Below are positions 46,767-55,009 of a DNA stretch of 64,000 nt, one piece after another. The notes beneath the pieces were generated by a model. That model was not told where the DNA came from. It did not search any database and was given only the letters and a program-made list of their open reading frames with translations. Location of the stretch: contig NZ_CP075175.1 in assembly GCF_021223605.1 (NCBI RefSeq), positions 5,349,501 through 5,413,500 of the forward strand. Direction: 5' to 3'. The DNA comes from Paenibacillus sp. 481 (GTDB lineage Bacteria > Bacillota > Bacilli > Paenibacillales > Paenibacillaceae). Position 1 is the first letter of the stretch. Each line of letters starts with the position of its first letter. A program made the translations under genes and the position numbers.

Positions 46767-47106
46767 CTGATCACCTCAAATGGAATAAGTATGGTACTTC
46801 GAGCGAGCTTAGTTCAAATCAGCGTTAACCTTATTTTCACACCCCTACTTTATAGTAACATTTTGTAAAAAGAATAAAACAACTGCGTTTTTACATCGCA
46901 GCTGTTTTTAGAAGAATAGTGTCCTTTATTTTGTAACACCATATCGTATCATGTTACAAAAATGAATCTTCTTCTCGAAAAGAAATCATTTCATAACAAT
47001 ATTTAACAATGAAATATTTCACAATATAGACACCCATATACCCTACTGGGGTATAGTAAAATACATATGAAGTACATTCATCATCATGCTTAAAGGAGAG
47101 ATTACT
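46767..47106. other. intergenic region between divergent genes
   Basis: Holds an imperfect hairpin with a T run (AACAACTGCG near 46879, CGCAGCTGTTTTT near 46897) and no gene in front of it. Then, close to the DJ-1-type gene, a CsoR-like operator and promoter. Confidence 0.5.
47028..47058 (+). promoter_or_regulatory. promoter with CsoR/MerR-like operator
   Basis: -35 TAGACA (47028-47033), 19-base spacer, -10 TATAGT (47053-47058). The spacer carries TATACCCTACTGGGGTATA (47038-47056). It resembles CsoR/CstR-family operators (TACCC...GGGTA); the long spacer also fits MerR-type control. Confidence 0.65.
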
Positions 47107-47763
47107 ATGGAAATCGCAATCCTGCTTTACGATGGAGTTACAGCATTAGATGCAATAGGTCCGTATGAAGTACTTGCCGCAACAATGAAATGCAACGTGA
47201 AGTTTGTAGCCAAGAAAAAAGGGCTCATCCAACTGGATTCAAAAATGGGGTACTTGCATGCTGATTACACCTTTTCTGAAGTAACTTCGGCAGATATTCT
47301 TGTCGTTCCTGGTTGCAGCCCGCCTCATTATAAAACTCCGATGAATGACGAAGCAACGTTGGATTGGATTCGCCAATTACATAAGACGACGAAATGGACG
47401 ACGTCGGTGTGTAATGGTTCGCTTATTTTAAGTGCCGCAGGCTTGTTGAACGGAGTCGTAGCAACGAGTCATTGGTGTTCCTTCGACATCCTGCGTTCGC
47501 TTGGAGCCATTCCAACAGATGAGCGCGTCGTACGCCAAGGCAAAATCGTAACCGCAGCTGGTGTCTCCTCCGGTATCGATATGGCCCTCCAATTAGTCGC
47601 ATGGGAATTGGGGGAAAATGCAAGCAAAAGCGCCCAGTTAATTTTGGAGTACGATCCTCAACCTCCGTTTGATGCGGGCTCACCGAAGAAAGCGCCAGCA
47701 GCATTGGTAAAACGGATAAGGAGAGCCCTACAAGATTTTTCTAACCAAGAGCCCAATTCGTAA
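47107..47763 (+). CDS. DJ-1/PfpI-family protein, isonitrile-hydratase-like
   Basis: 218 residues from the ATG at 47107 (AAAGGAGAG upstream). DJ-1 fold with nucleophile Cys102 in TSVCNGSLILSAAGLLNG. Typical strands MEIAILLYDGVTALDAIGPYEVL, VVPGC and ATSHWCSFDILRSLGA. The motif set matches isonitrile hydratase (isocyanide to N-formamide) better than PfpI protease. A CsoR-like operator overlaps its promoter, so metal- or sulfur-stress control is likely. Confidence 0.85.
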   Translation: MEIAILLYDGVTALDAIGPYEVLAATMKCNVKFVAKKKGLIQLDSKMGYLHADYTFSEVTSADILVVPGCSPPHYKTPMNDEATLDWIRQLHKTTKWTTSVCNGSLILSAAGLLNGVVATSHWCSFDILRSLGAIPTDERVVRQGKIVTAAGVSSGIDMALQLVAWELGENASKSAQLILEYDPQPPFDAGSPKKAPAALVKRIRRALQDFSNQEPNS

Positions 47764-47891
47764 ACTACCAATAAGCATCCGCAACATGTTACCCTTATAT
47801 TTTTCATTGCAAAAGCCCTTGACTTTGACACTAGTGTGAAGCTTTAGACTGTAAACAGAAAGCCAAACCACTTCAATCAAGGGGAAATCAA

Positions 47892-48650
47892 ATGAACGAT
47901 TATACAGGAAAAAAAGCGGTTATTACCGGAGGAACGCACGGAATGGGTCTTGCCACAGCTAAAGCGCTGCTGGCGGGCGGGGCGGAAGTTATCGTCACAG
48001 GCCGCAACCCGCAGAACATAGATGAGGCCCGACGTGAGTTGGGTGAACGGGCACATGTTGTGTTGTCCGATGTATCACGCATGGAAGATATCCAGGCATT
48101 AGGTGAATACGTGGCGAAGCATTTTAGGGAGATCGATTTCTTGCATGTGAACGCAGGAATCTCCAAGCTTGAGCCTTTTCATGAAGTGACGGAAAGTTCC
48201 TATGATCGAACGTTTGCTGTGAATACGAAGGGCGCATTTTTCACTGTCCAGCGGTTAGCACCGCTTATTCGTGAAGGAGGCTCGATCGTGTTCACCTCTT
48301 CTGTTGCAGATGAAGGCGGCTTTAGCGGGATGAGCGTATATAGCGCCTCCAAAGCTGCGCTGCGCTCATTAGCCTCTGGCTTTGCGGTGGAACTGCTGCC
48401 TAGAAGTATTCGCGTCAATGTCGTCAGTCCGGGATTTATCAAGACCCCGACGATGGGCGCCGCCGATCTATCCGAAGCGGAACGCGCTTCCTTCGAGGAG
48501 CTTGGCAATCAGATTACACCGATGAAGCGTCATGGCTCATCAGAAGAAGTAGCTAAGGCGGTCTTATTCCTCGCCTTCGATGCTACCTTCACCACAGGCG
48601 CGAAGTTAACTGTGGACGGCGGACTCGGGCAACACCTTTCCGTCAATTAA
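47892..48650 (+). CDS. SDR-family oxidoreductase
   Basis: 252 residues, classical short-chain dehydrogenase. Cofactor loop [15 protein letters not shown]-like site VNAGIS, Ser in [10 protein letters not shown], Tyr/Lys in [10 protein letters not shown] motif [14 protein letters not shown](H) is likely from the Arg in TGRNPQN. AAGGGGAAA before the ATG. Same strand as the DJ-1 gene with a 128-base gap. Substrate unknown. Confidence 0.9.
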   Translation: MNDYTGKKAVITGGTHGMGLATAKALLAGGAEVIVTGRNPQNIDEARRELGERAHVVLSDVSRMEDIQALGEYVAKHFREIDFLHVNAGISKLEPFHEVTESSYDRTFAVNTKGAFFTVQRLAPLIREGGSIVFTSSVADEGGFSGMSVYSASKAALRSLASGFAVELLPRSIRVNVVSPGFIKTPTMGAADLSEAERASFEELGNQITPMKRHGSSEEVAKAVLFLAFDATFTTGAKLTVDGGLGQHLSVN

Positions 48651-48681
48651 GGTCGATTAAGGTCAATTAAGCAAATCGCGT

Positions 48682-48721
48682 AAGGCCCCAGAAGCGGGAT
48701 GATTTACTGCTTCGGGGCCTT
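48682..48721. terminator. terminator between convergent genes
   Basis: AAGGCCCCAGAAGC (48682-48695) pairs with GCTTCGGGGCCTT (48709-48721), with one mismatch. Confidence 0.8.
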
Positions 48722-48738
48722 GCCTGCGTGCTCGTATG

Positions 48739-49104
48739 TTAGTTATGTATCTGTTTACTACGTGTAAGGGAGATTTGTCTCTCCAGCAATTTTTTCAATT
48801 GATGAAGCGCTTTGATTTGGTCAGTGACGTTACTTAGTTTGTCTTCATAGATGTTCAGCATTTCCTCGCAATATTCGTACTCGTCAGGCGTAGCGAATTC
48901 ACACTTAAAAAGACTTCCGATTTCATCCGCCGTTAAACCCAGCTTCAAGTATAATTGTATAGCTTTTACACGATCGATATCAGCTTCGTTAAACTTGCGG
49001 TAATCATTGTCCAATCTTTCCGCTTGCAGCAAGCCTTTCTCTTCATAATGTCGAATCGAGCGTGCGCTGACTTTGGTCAACTGCGATAATTCGCTTATTT
49101 TCAT
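48739..49104 (-). CDS. MerR-family regulator
   Basis: 121 residues. Winged helix MKISELSQLTKVSARSIRHYEEKGLL followed by the dimer helix (LYLKLGLTADEIGSLF) and a coiled coil. No metal-binding Cys pair like CueR/ZntR, so it probably senses an organic or oxidative signal. Convergent with the SDR gene. Possible targets lie to the right, but the next gene is an unrelated RES protein. Confidence 0.87.
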   Translation of the reverse strand: MKISELSQLTKVSARSIRHYEEKGLLQAERLDNDYRKFNEADIDRVKAIQLYLKLGLTADEIGSLFKCEFATPDEYEYCEEMLNIYEDKLSNVTDQIKALHQLKKLLERQISLTRSKQIHN

Positions 49105-49237
49105 TTTTCAAAGACCTCCTTGTGGGAGTAAGCTAACAAAATGATATGTATGGACAGTAATGATAATTTAATTTGTAAAAACGGAAAAATCTTCATGCCT
49201 CTTTATAGTTTCAAATTTATAGTTTCAAACCATTTCT

Positions 49238-50482
49238 CTAATTATTAAATTTATATTGAATTTGAATCTTTGCTGTATCCAGTGATATTATTTCCAAATC
49301 AATTCCATGTTGATAATTCAGAAGAGCATAGTTCTCGTAATTCCCTTCCTTGACCCCTTTGTATTTCACACCATTGAATCCCACATCCAAGCAACAAGCT
49401 GAAATATAATTAGTTAATAAATATTCAAATTTCAAAATATTTCTGTCTTTCGAGGATTGGGACAAAAATCTACCAAAATCACCGAGTAAATTACTTAAAT
49501 CAAGTATTTTCAGAGGTTTCTTCACTTCAAATAACGCAACATCTAATTCTTGATCGTTGTTATAATTCACCTCATAAGGTATGTATTCTTTATGATTCGA
49601 TAGATAGAGTACTGAAGTACCAACGATATTGTATCTACCATGAGAAGAGACACCGAAAGGTGGCTCCCATATTTCAGTTCGTTCAAATTTCTTACTTCCA
49701 ATTGGTCTTGTTCTCCCTCGAAATAATTGAGTACCAATATCTAATGTAAAATAATCACCTTCTTTAAGCATCGCATCGAACAATTCATAAAACCGTGCTC
49801 CTACAGGATGTTTGTACGCCAAGAGTGGGTTCTTTTTTAAGAAAGATAAAAAACTTTGGACTTCGAAATCTCTTAAATAAATATGATACTTTTCGGCATA
49901 ATTGATCCAATCACTCAAATCAATATCTAAAAAAGCACTAATGTGATCATTACTAAGAACCCTAAATGATTGGATAAAATTACCTTTATGATAAGTCTTT
50001 GATTCTTTGTGATATCCAAACCCACAACATCCGCAGCTTAAATACGGAATAATGTGTTTAACATATTGGGAAGGTATAAAGTGTTCTTCTAAAAACTTTG
50101 TAATTGATAGACCTTCATCATATTTTTTCTCCCCTATTTCTATAACACTCATTTTATTTGCTTCAAATAATTCATTAACTATATCGCATCGAGAACAATA
50201 ATGTATATATGTGGATATTTCATTACCAAGCATTTCACTAATTGCTTTTACTAATTGCTCCTCTTTTTCTTCAACTACGAAATAATCATCATATTGAAGG
50301 TCTTCGCAACATATTGAACATTTTAAATCTAGATCTATTAAATGCTCATTGTATGTTTCTACGTAACTTTGTAATTCATCCACATAAGAAATTATGCTTT
50401 CTAATGGGTTAATATCGAGCTTAACAAATGTAGAAGAAAGTTCAAAACAGTTCATACATTTTATATTATTCAAATATCTCAC
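49238..50482 (-). CDS. RES-domain NAD+-degrading toxin-like protein with Cys-rich N-terminus
   Basis: 414 residues from the GTG at 50482 (a TTG at 50473 is also possible; both keep Cys9). N-terminal Zn-type pairs: C9/C12, CSIC, CSRC and CGCCGFGYH near 150, matching the HEPN/RES N-terminal domain. The C-terminal RES domain has LFRGRTRP, GRYNIVGTSVLYLS and a later NYENYALLNYQ. RES proteins are ADP-ribosyltransferase-fold enzymes that deplete NAD+. The gene is AT-rich against its neighbours and has no Xre-type antitoxin beside it. Confidence 0.78.
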   Translation of the reverse strand: MRYLNNIKCMNCFELSSTFVKLDINPLESIISYVDELQSYVETYNEHLIDLDLKCSICCEDLQYDDYFVVEEKEEQLVKAISEMLGNEISTYIHYCSRCDIVNELFEANKMSVIEIGEKKYDEGLSITKFLEEHFIPSQYVKHIIPYLSCGCCGFGYHKESKTYHKGNFIQSFRVLSNDHISAFLDIDLSDWINYAEKYHIYLRDFEVQSFLSFLKKNPLLAYKHPVGARFYELFDAMLKEGDYFTLDIGTQLFRGRTRPIGSKKFERTEIWEPPFGVSSHGRYNIVGTSVLYLSNHKEYIPYEVNYNNDQELDVALFEVKKPLKILDLSNLLGDFGRFLSQSSKDRNILKFEYLLTNYISACCLDVGFNGVKYKGVKEGNYENYALLNYQHGIDLEIISLDTAKIQIQYKFNN

Positions 50483-50550
50483 CTTTTCGTAATATTTTAG
50501 TAAAATATAGATCTTATCAAGCTGAGTATGCTTCCTCGCTTCTGCCCACT

Positions 50551-50846
50551 GCAGCTCCGAACCTACCTACTTATTTCGTTCAAATTGAAACAAGGATGAT
50601 TAGATGAATGGAATACAATATTAGGTAAGGTTAGCAATCTTGGTTTAACCTATAAAAAATTCTATATGCTAAGGATGTTATCAGGAATGAATTTAAAATG
50701 AAGAAGCCTATATCTTTTTCGATTTTCCCGCGAACACAATCCAGCCTAGACAATATGTGAATGATGTTCCTCATCATCCACATATAGCATACACGGAGGA
50801 AATCAAAAAGGCGATGCAGGAATATTCGCTGCACCGCCACTTTTGA
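50551..50846 (+). pseudogene. decayed 3' end of an unknown gene (two frameshifts)
   Basis: Three frames give one continuous protein-like path: PNLPTYFVQIETRMIR, then EWNTILGKVSNLGLTYKKF, then NEEAYIFFDFPANTIQPRQ continuing to SLHRHF and a stop at 50844. Shifts fall near 50605 and 50697. No start or upstream part remains. The family is not recognised. The cysI terminator overlaps its last codons, so part of the resemblance may be chance. Confidence 0.35.
50803..50838 (-). terminator. terminator after cysI
   Basis: On the minus strand GGCGGTGCAG pairs with CTGCATCGCC (one mismatch) and is followed by TTTTTGATT. About 20 bases past the cysI stop. Confidence 0.7.
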
Positions 50847-50858
50847 AGAAACAATCTA

Positions 50859-52592
50859 TTAATCGTGGAAGTTCATACCGTTTGTCACAGGCTGCACATA
50901 GCCCGTACGGATCACAAAATCGCCAAAATGCTCGCCACTAACACGCTCGGTCGCATAGCGGTTAATGATAGGTTTAAGCGTATCGATGATTTCCTCTTCC
51001 CCGATGTTCTCACGGTACAACTTGCTCAGGCGGTCGCCGGAGAAACCGGCGCCCATGTACATGTTGTACTTGCCAGGCGATTTGCCGATGAACGAAATCT
51101 CGCCCAACGCCGGACGCGCGCAGCCGTTCGGGCAGCCTGTCATGCGAATAATGATTTCTTCATCGCGCAGACCCGCTTCCTCGAGAACCGGCTCCAACTT
51201 ATCGACCAATGTCGGCAAGTAACGTTCAGCTTCCGCCATCGCAAGCCCACATGTCGGCAATGCTACACATGACAATGCGCTGCGACGAAGAGCCGAATAC
51301 TGCGTGCCTTCCGCGATGCCGTAGTCTTTCAACAAAGCAACGATTTTCGCTTTCTTCTGGCTGTTCACGTTGGCAATCATTAAGTTCTGATTAGCCGTAA
51401 GACGGAAATCTCCCGTATGAATCTTCGCGATCTCACGCAGCGCCGTTCTCAGCTTATAGCCTTCAACGTCCGCGATGCGTCCACTTTGAACATACAGCGT
51501 CAAATTCCATTTGCCGTCTTTACCTTTAATCCAGCCATAACGGTCGCCGGTATGATCGAACTTGAACTCGCGTGCAGGCTCAAGCGTCCAGCCCAAGCGC
51601 TCATGCAGCTCGTCTACAAACCATTCCAAGCCGTGGCGGTCGATCGTATACTTGAAACGAGCGTATTTCCGTACAGAGCGGTTGCCGTAATCGCGCTGGA
51701 TCGTAACTGTCTTCTCCGCTACGTCCAGAACGCGGTCTGGCGTTATGAAGCCGATGACGCGCGCAAGCTGCGGATAAGTAGCGTTATCACCGTGCGTCAT
51801 GCCCATGCCGCCACCGACGCAGACGTTAAAGCCGACGAGCTTGCCGTCTTCTACGATAGCGATATAGCCAAGATCTTGCGAATACACGTCAACGTCATTC
51901 GATGGCGGTACCGCAATGCCGATTTTAAATTTTCGCGGCAAATATACAGGACCATAAATGGGCTCTACCTCTACAGCCGTATCTGCTTGCTCAAGACTGT
52001 CTACAACCTTCTCGCCATCGAGCCAAATTTCATGATATGCAGGCGTTTTAGGTGCCAAATGTGTCGTCAACTGCTGCGACCAGTAGAACACCTCGCTATG
52101 AATGTCCGATTGGTACGGATTCGGATTACACATGACGTTGCGGCTAACATCACCGCAAGCAGCCAACGTCGTCAGCATCGCTTCATTAATTTCTTGAATT
52201 GTTTTTTTCAAATTCCACTTCAAGACGCCATGCAGCTGGAATGCCTGCCGTGTCGTCAAACGCAAGCTTCCAGTGCCGTATTTGTCAGCCAACTCATCCA
52301 TAACGAGCCATTGCGCCGGCGTTGACACGCCACCCGGTGTAACGACACGTAGCATAAACTGGAAGTATGGCTCCAGCTTTTGCTTTTGCCGCTCATTGCG
52401 GTAATCGCGGTCGTCCTGCATATAGCTGCCGTGGAATTTAAGCAGTCGGTTATCTAACTCGGGCAATCCGCCTGTAATTCGGTTAGCTAGCGAATTCGTC
52501 AACGATCCACGCAAATAGTTACTCTCTTTTTTCAAATCCTCCACGTCACTCGGCGGCCCGCCGATTGGCTCTACCTTAAGGTTGTTTGACAT
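50859..52592 (-). CDS. cysI: assimilatory sulfite reductase hemoprotein (beta) subunit
   Basis: 577 residues from the ATG at 52592 (AAAGGAG upstream); the frame extends to 52616 without a better site. Reduces sulfite to sulfide with siroheme and a [4Fe-4S] cluster. Cluster Cys are in [16 protein letters not shown] (plus the Cys six before) and GCPNGCARP. Siroheme/sulfite-binding repeats are seen as [12 protein letters not shown] and [13 protein letters not shown]. Forms the complex with CysJ; 79 bases after cysJ. Confidence 0.96.
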   Translation of the reverse strand: MSNNLKVEPIGGPPSDVEDLKKESNYLRGSLTNSLANRITGGLPELDNRLLKFHGSYMQDDRDYRNERQKQKLEPYFQFMLRVVTPGGVSTPAQWLVMDELADKYGTGSLRLTTRQAFQLHGVLKWNLKKTIQEINEAMLTTLAACGDVSRNVMCNPNPYQSDIHSEVFYWSQQLTTHLAPKTPAYHEIWLDGEKVVDSLEQADTAVEVEPIYGPVYLPRKFKIGIAVPPSNDVDVYSQDLGYIAIVEDGKLVGFNVCVGGGMGMTHGDNATYPQLARVIGFITPDRVLDVAEKTVTIQRDYGNRSVRKYARFKYTIDRHGLEWFVDELHERLGWTLEPAREFKFDHTGDRYGWIKGKDGKWNLTLYVQSGRIADVEGYKLRTALREIAKIHTGDFRLTANQNLMIANVNSQKKAKIVALLKDYGIAEGTQYSALRRSALSCVALPTCGLAMAEAERYLPTLVDKLEPVLEEAGLRDEEIIIRMTGCPNGCARPALGEISFIGKSPGKYNMYMGAGFSGDRLSKLYRENIGEEEIIDTLKPIINRYATERVSGEHFGDFVIRTGYVQPVTNGMNFHD

Positions 52593-52671
52593 TGCTGTTA
52601 GCTCCTTTGCCCCCATGATCGGTTCATTCTTTTATATTTATCTATAAAAAAGTCCGCTCTAGCTCCCACGC

Positions 52672-54549
52672 TTAGTATACGTCGCGTTGGTAACGTCCCT
52701 CTGCTTGCAGCTCAGACAAGTACGCAGCTGCCGCTTCAGGAGATTGGCCGCCGTACTGCCCGATAATAGTGAGCAATGCAGCTTGCACGTCGTGCGCCAT
52801 ATGCTTCTCGTCTCCACAGACGTACACATGTGCGCCTTTTTGCAGCCACTCGTACAGCTCTGCGCCATTTTCCAGCATCCGCTGCTGTACATATACCTTC
52901 TCGTCCGTATCTCGGGAAAAAGCTACGTCCAGCTTCGTCAATACACCGTCATTCAACATGCGCTGCCAGTCAGTCTGATACAGGAAGTCTGTCACGAAAT
53001 GTCTATCCCCGTAGAAAAGCCACGTTTTCCCCGTTGCGCCCAACTCCTCACGCTCCTCAAGGAACGCTCGGAACGGTGCAACGCCCGTGCCTGGGCCGAC
53101 CATGATGACCGGCGTATCGGAATTGTCCGGCAACTTAAAGTTTGGATTTTGTTGGATGAAAATTGGAAGCTTATCACCTGTCACCAGTCGTTCAGAAGTG
53201 TACACGGAGCACACGCCTTTGCGGTCACGGCCATGAGCTTTGTATTCCACTTTCCGGATCGTCAGATGCACTTCCTCCGGATGAGAGTTTAAGCTGCTCG
53301 CAATGGAATATAGCCGTGGCGGCAGCTTGCGCAGCAAAGTTGCAACGTCACTAACAGCCAGCGTCCATGGCGTGTAATCACGCAGCAGATCAAGCAAATC
53401 GCGTCCGTTCATATAGGCTTTCAAGTCTTCTTTATGTTCTGGCTTTAGCAGTTCAGCCAGCTTGTCGTTTCCAGTAAAGGCAACCGCTTTTTCCAGCAAA
53501 GGCTTGGTCAAGACTGTGATTTCAAAATGATGAAGCAGGGCTTCACGAAGCGAAGAAGTTTCGCCTGCTTTGCCCGTTACGACTGCTTCTTCCGGATTCC
53601 ATTTCAGGAACGAGATAAGTTCATCTACTAATGATGGGTCATTCTGCGGGTAAACGCCAACCGCATCCCCAGGTGCATACGTCAGACCTGAACCTTCAAG
53701 AGACAGCTCCAAATGGCGCGTTTCACGGTCCGAACCTTGGCCGTTCAAGTTCAAATTATCAAGCACTTCCGCCATAAACGGATTAGCTCGCGAATATGTC
53801 GAATCGCTTGCGACAGATGCCAATGCAGATGTAGACGCAACGCCCTCTACTCCATGCAAGGATGCTGATACCGATGTCGCAGCGTTGTTCACTACAGCAT
53901 TTACGGCTGCTATCCAGCCAGCGGCGGACTCCTCAAAATCCACATCGCAATCTACACGATCCACGATCCGCTCTGCACCGAGTTCAGCGAGCCTAGTGTC
54001 AAAATCGATTCCTGTTTTGCAAAAAAATTCGTACGACGTATCGCCCAGTGCAAGAACGGAGAACTTCAATCCATCTAGCTTCGGCGCACGTTTGCTATTC
54101 AATAATTCATAAAAAGTTAACGCATTATCCGGCGGATCGCCCTCACCGTGCGTACTGACGAGAACAAATAAATAACCAGCTTTTTTTAGATTGTTCGTTT
54201 TGTACTTGTTCATGGCGGACAGCGTAACCTCGATGCCTTGACCTTTTAGCTTGTCTGCAAGCCGTCCTGCCAATCTTTGCGAGTTACCAGTCTGTGAACC
54301 GAACAAAATCGTCGCTTCGCGCGGGCCTTGTGGCGCGACTACTGCTTCAGCCGCAGGCGCATGCGCTTCCAGTACCGTGCTTGCCGCCAATTCCGATGCT
54401 GCGGCGCTAACATTCCCCGCACGATAAAAAGCTAAGTATCCTCCGAGCCAATTCAATTGCGCTTCTGTCAAAGTTGGGAGCAGCTTATTAATTAATTCTG
54501 CTTGCTCGGCTGTAAACGGGCTATTCGTCACTTGTAGTTGCAACAACAT
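52672..54549 (-). CDS. cysJ: assimilatory sulfite reductase flavoprotein (alpha) subunit
   Basis: 625 residues from the ATG at 54549 next to GAGGTGGAGG; the GTG at 54561 is an alternative. N-terminal flavodoxin domain (GSQTGNSQRLAGRLADKL, STHGEGDPPDNA), then FAD (RLYSIASS, GVCSVY) and NADPH (GPGTGVAPFRAFLEER) modules, C-terminal VYVCGDEKHMAHDV. Passes electrons from NADPH through FAD and FMN to CysI. First gene of cysJI. Confidence 0.96.
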   Translation of the reverse strand: MLLQLQVTNSPFTAEQAELINKLLPTLTEAQLNWLGGYLAFYRAGNVSAAASELAASTVLEAHAPAAEAVVAPQGPREATILFGSQTGNSQRLAGRLADKLKGQGIEVTLSAMNKYKTNNLKKAGYLFVLVSTHGEGDPPDNALTFYELLNSKRAPKLDGLKFSVLALGDTSYEFFCKTGIDFDTRLAELGAERIVDRVDCDVDFEESAAGWIAAVNAVVNNAATSVSASLHGVEGVASTSALASVASDSTYSRANPFMAEVLDNLNLNGQGSDRETRHLELSLEGSGLTYAPGDAVGVYPQNDPSLVDELISFLKWNPEEAVVTGKAGETSSLREALLHHFEITVLTKPLLEKAVAFTGNDKLAELLKPEHKEDLKAYMNGRDLLDLLRDYTPWTLAVSDVATLLRKLPPRLYSIASSLNSHPEEVHLTIRKVEYKAHGRDRKGVCSVYTSERLVTGDKLPIFIQQNPNFKLPDNSDTPVIMVGPGTGVAPFRAFLEEREELGATGKTWLFYGDRHFVTDFLYQTDWQRMLNDGVLTKLDVAFSRDTDEKVYVQQRMLENGAELYEWLQKGAHVYVCGDEKHMAHDVQAALLTIIGQYGGQSPEAAAAYLSELQAEGRYQRDVY

Positions 54550-55009
54550 CCTCCACCTCACATCAATCTCTATAAATCCGACCTAGTTACTTTGTTTTAA
54601 TCTGTATTTATAGTAACGCAGTCTCATGCAAGGTTCAATGTATTTACCGATATTTGTCTATAAGGATTTTTGAAATATTTATAACTTTTGATTATAAAGC
54701 TGTGTTGGAAAAAGAGAGCTGGAAATCGAAGCTGTACATTTTGGAGTTAGCGGTGGATGATGAACTGTAGCCCGTAAGCTGGAATCTTGAAAAAAGTGAC
54801 ATTTCACGGGTTTTTGTGCTTTAATCATATTAGCGAGAATACACAGGGAATGACTCCTGATGAATTCAGAATTCATCTCCCTGCTACTTAAGAATAGCGT
54901 GACTGTTTTCAAAACTGTCCTTAAATGAGGTGACCATTCATGGTTCAGCATAGGGCAGAGATTTTATGGAACATATATAGATTACTAGACATCACGAGGG
55001 GGTTTATTT
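54550..55009. other. intergenic region between cysJ and the peptidase gene
   Basis: A cysJ promoter can be read on the minus strand. No other gene is convincing; the 90-codon minus-strand frame at 54679-54951 has no ribosome site and an odd Cys/His composition. The second half must hold the promoter of the peptidase gene. Confidence 0.4.
54610..54638 (-). promoter_or_regulatory. probable cysJI promoter
   Basis: -35 TTGAAC (54633-54638) and -10 TACTAT (54610-54615) with a 17-base spacer. A leader of about 50 bases runs to the cysJ start. No S-box or T-box structure is visible. Confidence 0.45.

Noticed and set aside
51417..52325. 302-codon plus-strand frame opposite cysI
   Set aside because: Antisense shadow of a well-conserved sulfite reductase gene.
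54562..54660. S-box or T-box leader before cysJI
   Set aside because: The leader is about 50 bases long with no stem set of either riboswitch class.
54679..54951. 90-codon minus-strand open frame before the peptidase gene, considered as a transposase remnant
   Set aside because: No ribosome site, unusual composition, and I could not match it to any transposase motif or find terminal inverted repeats.
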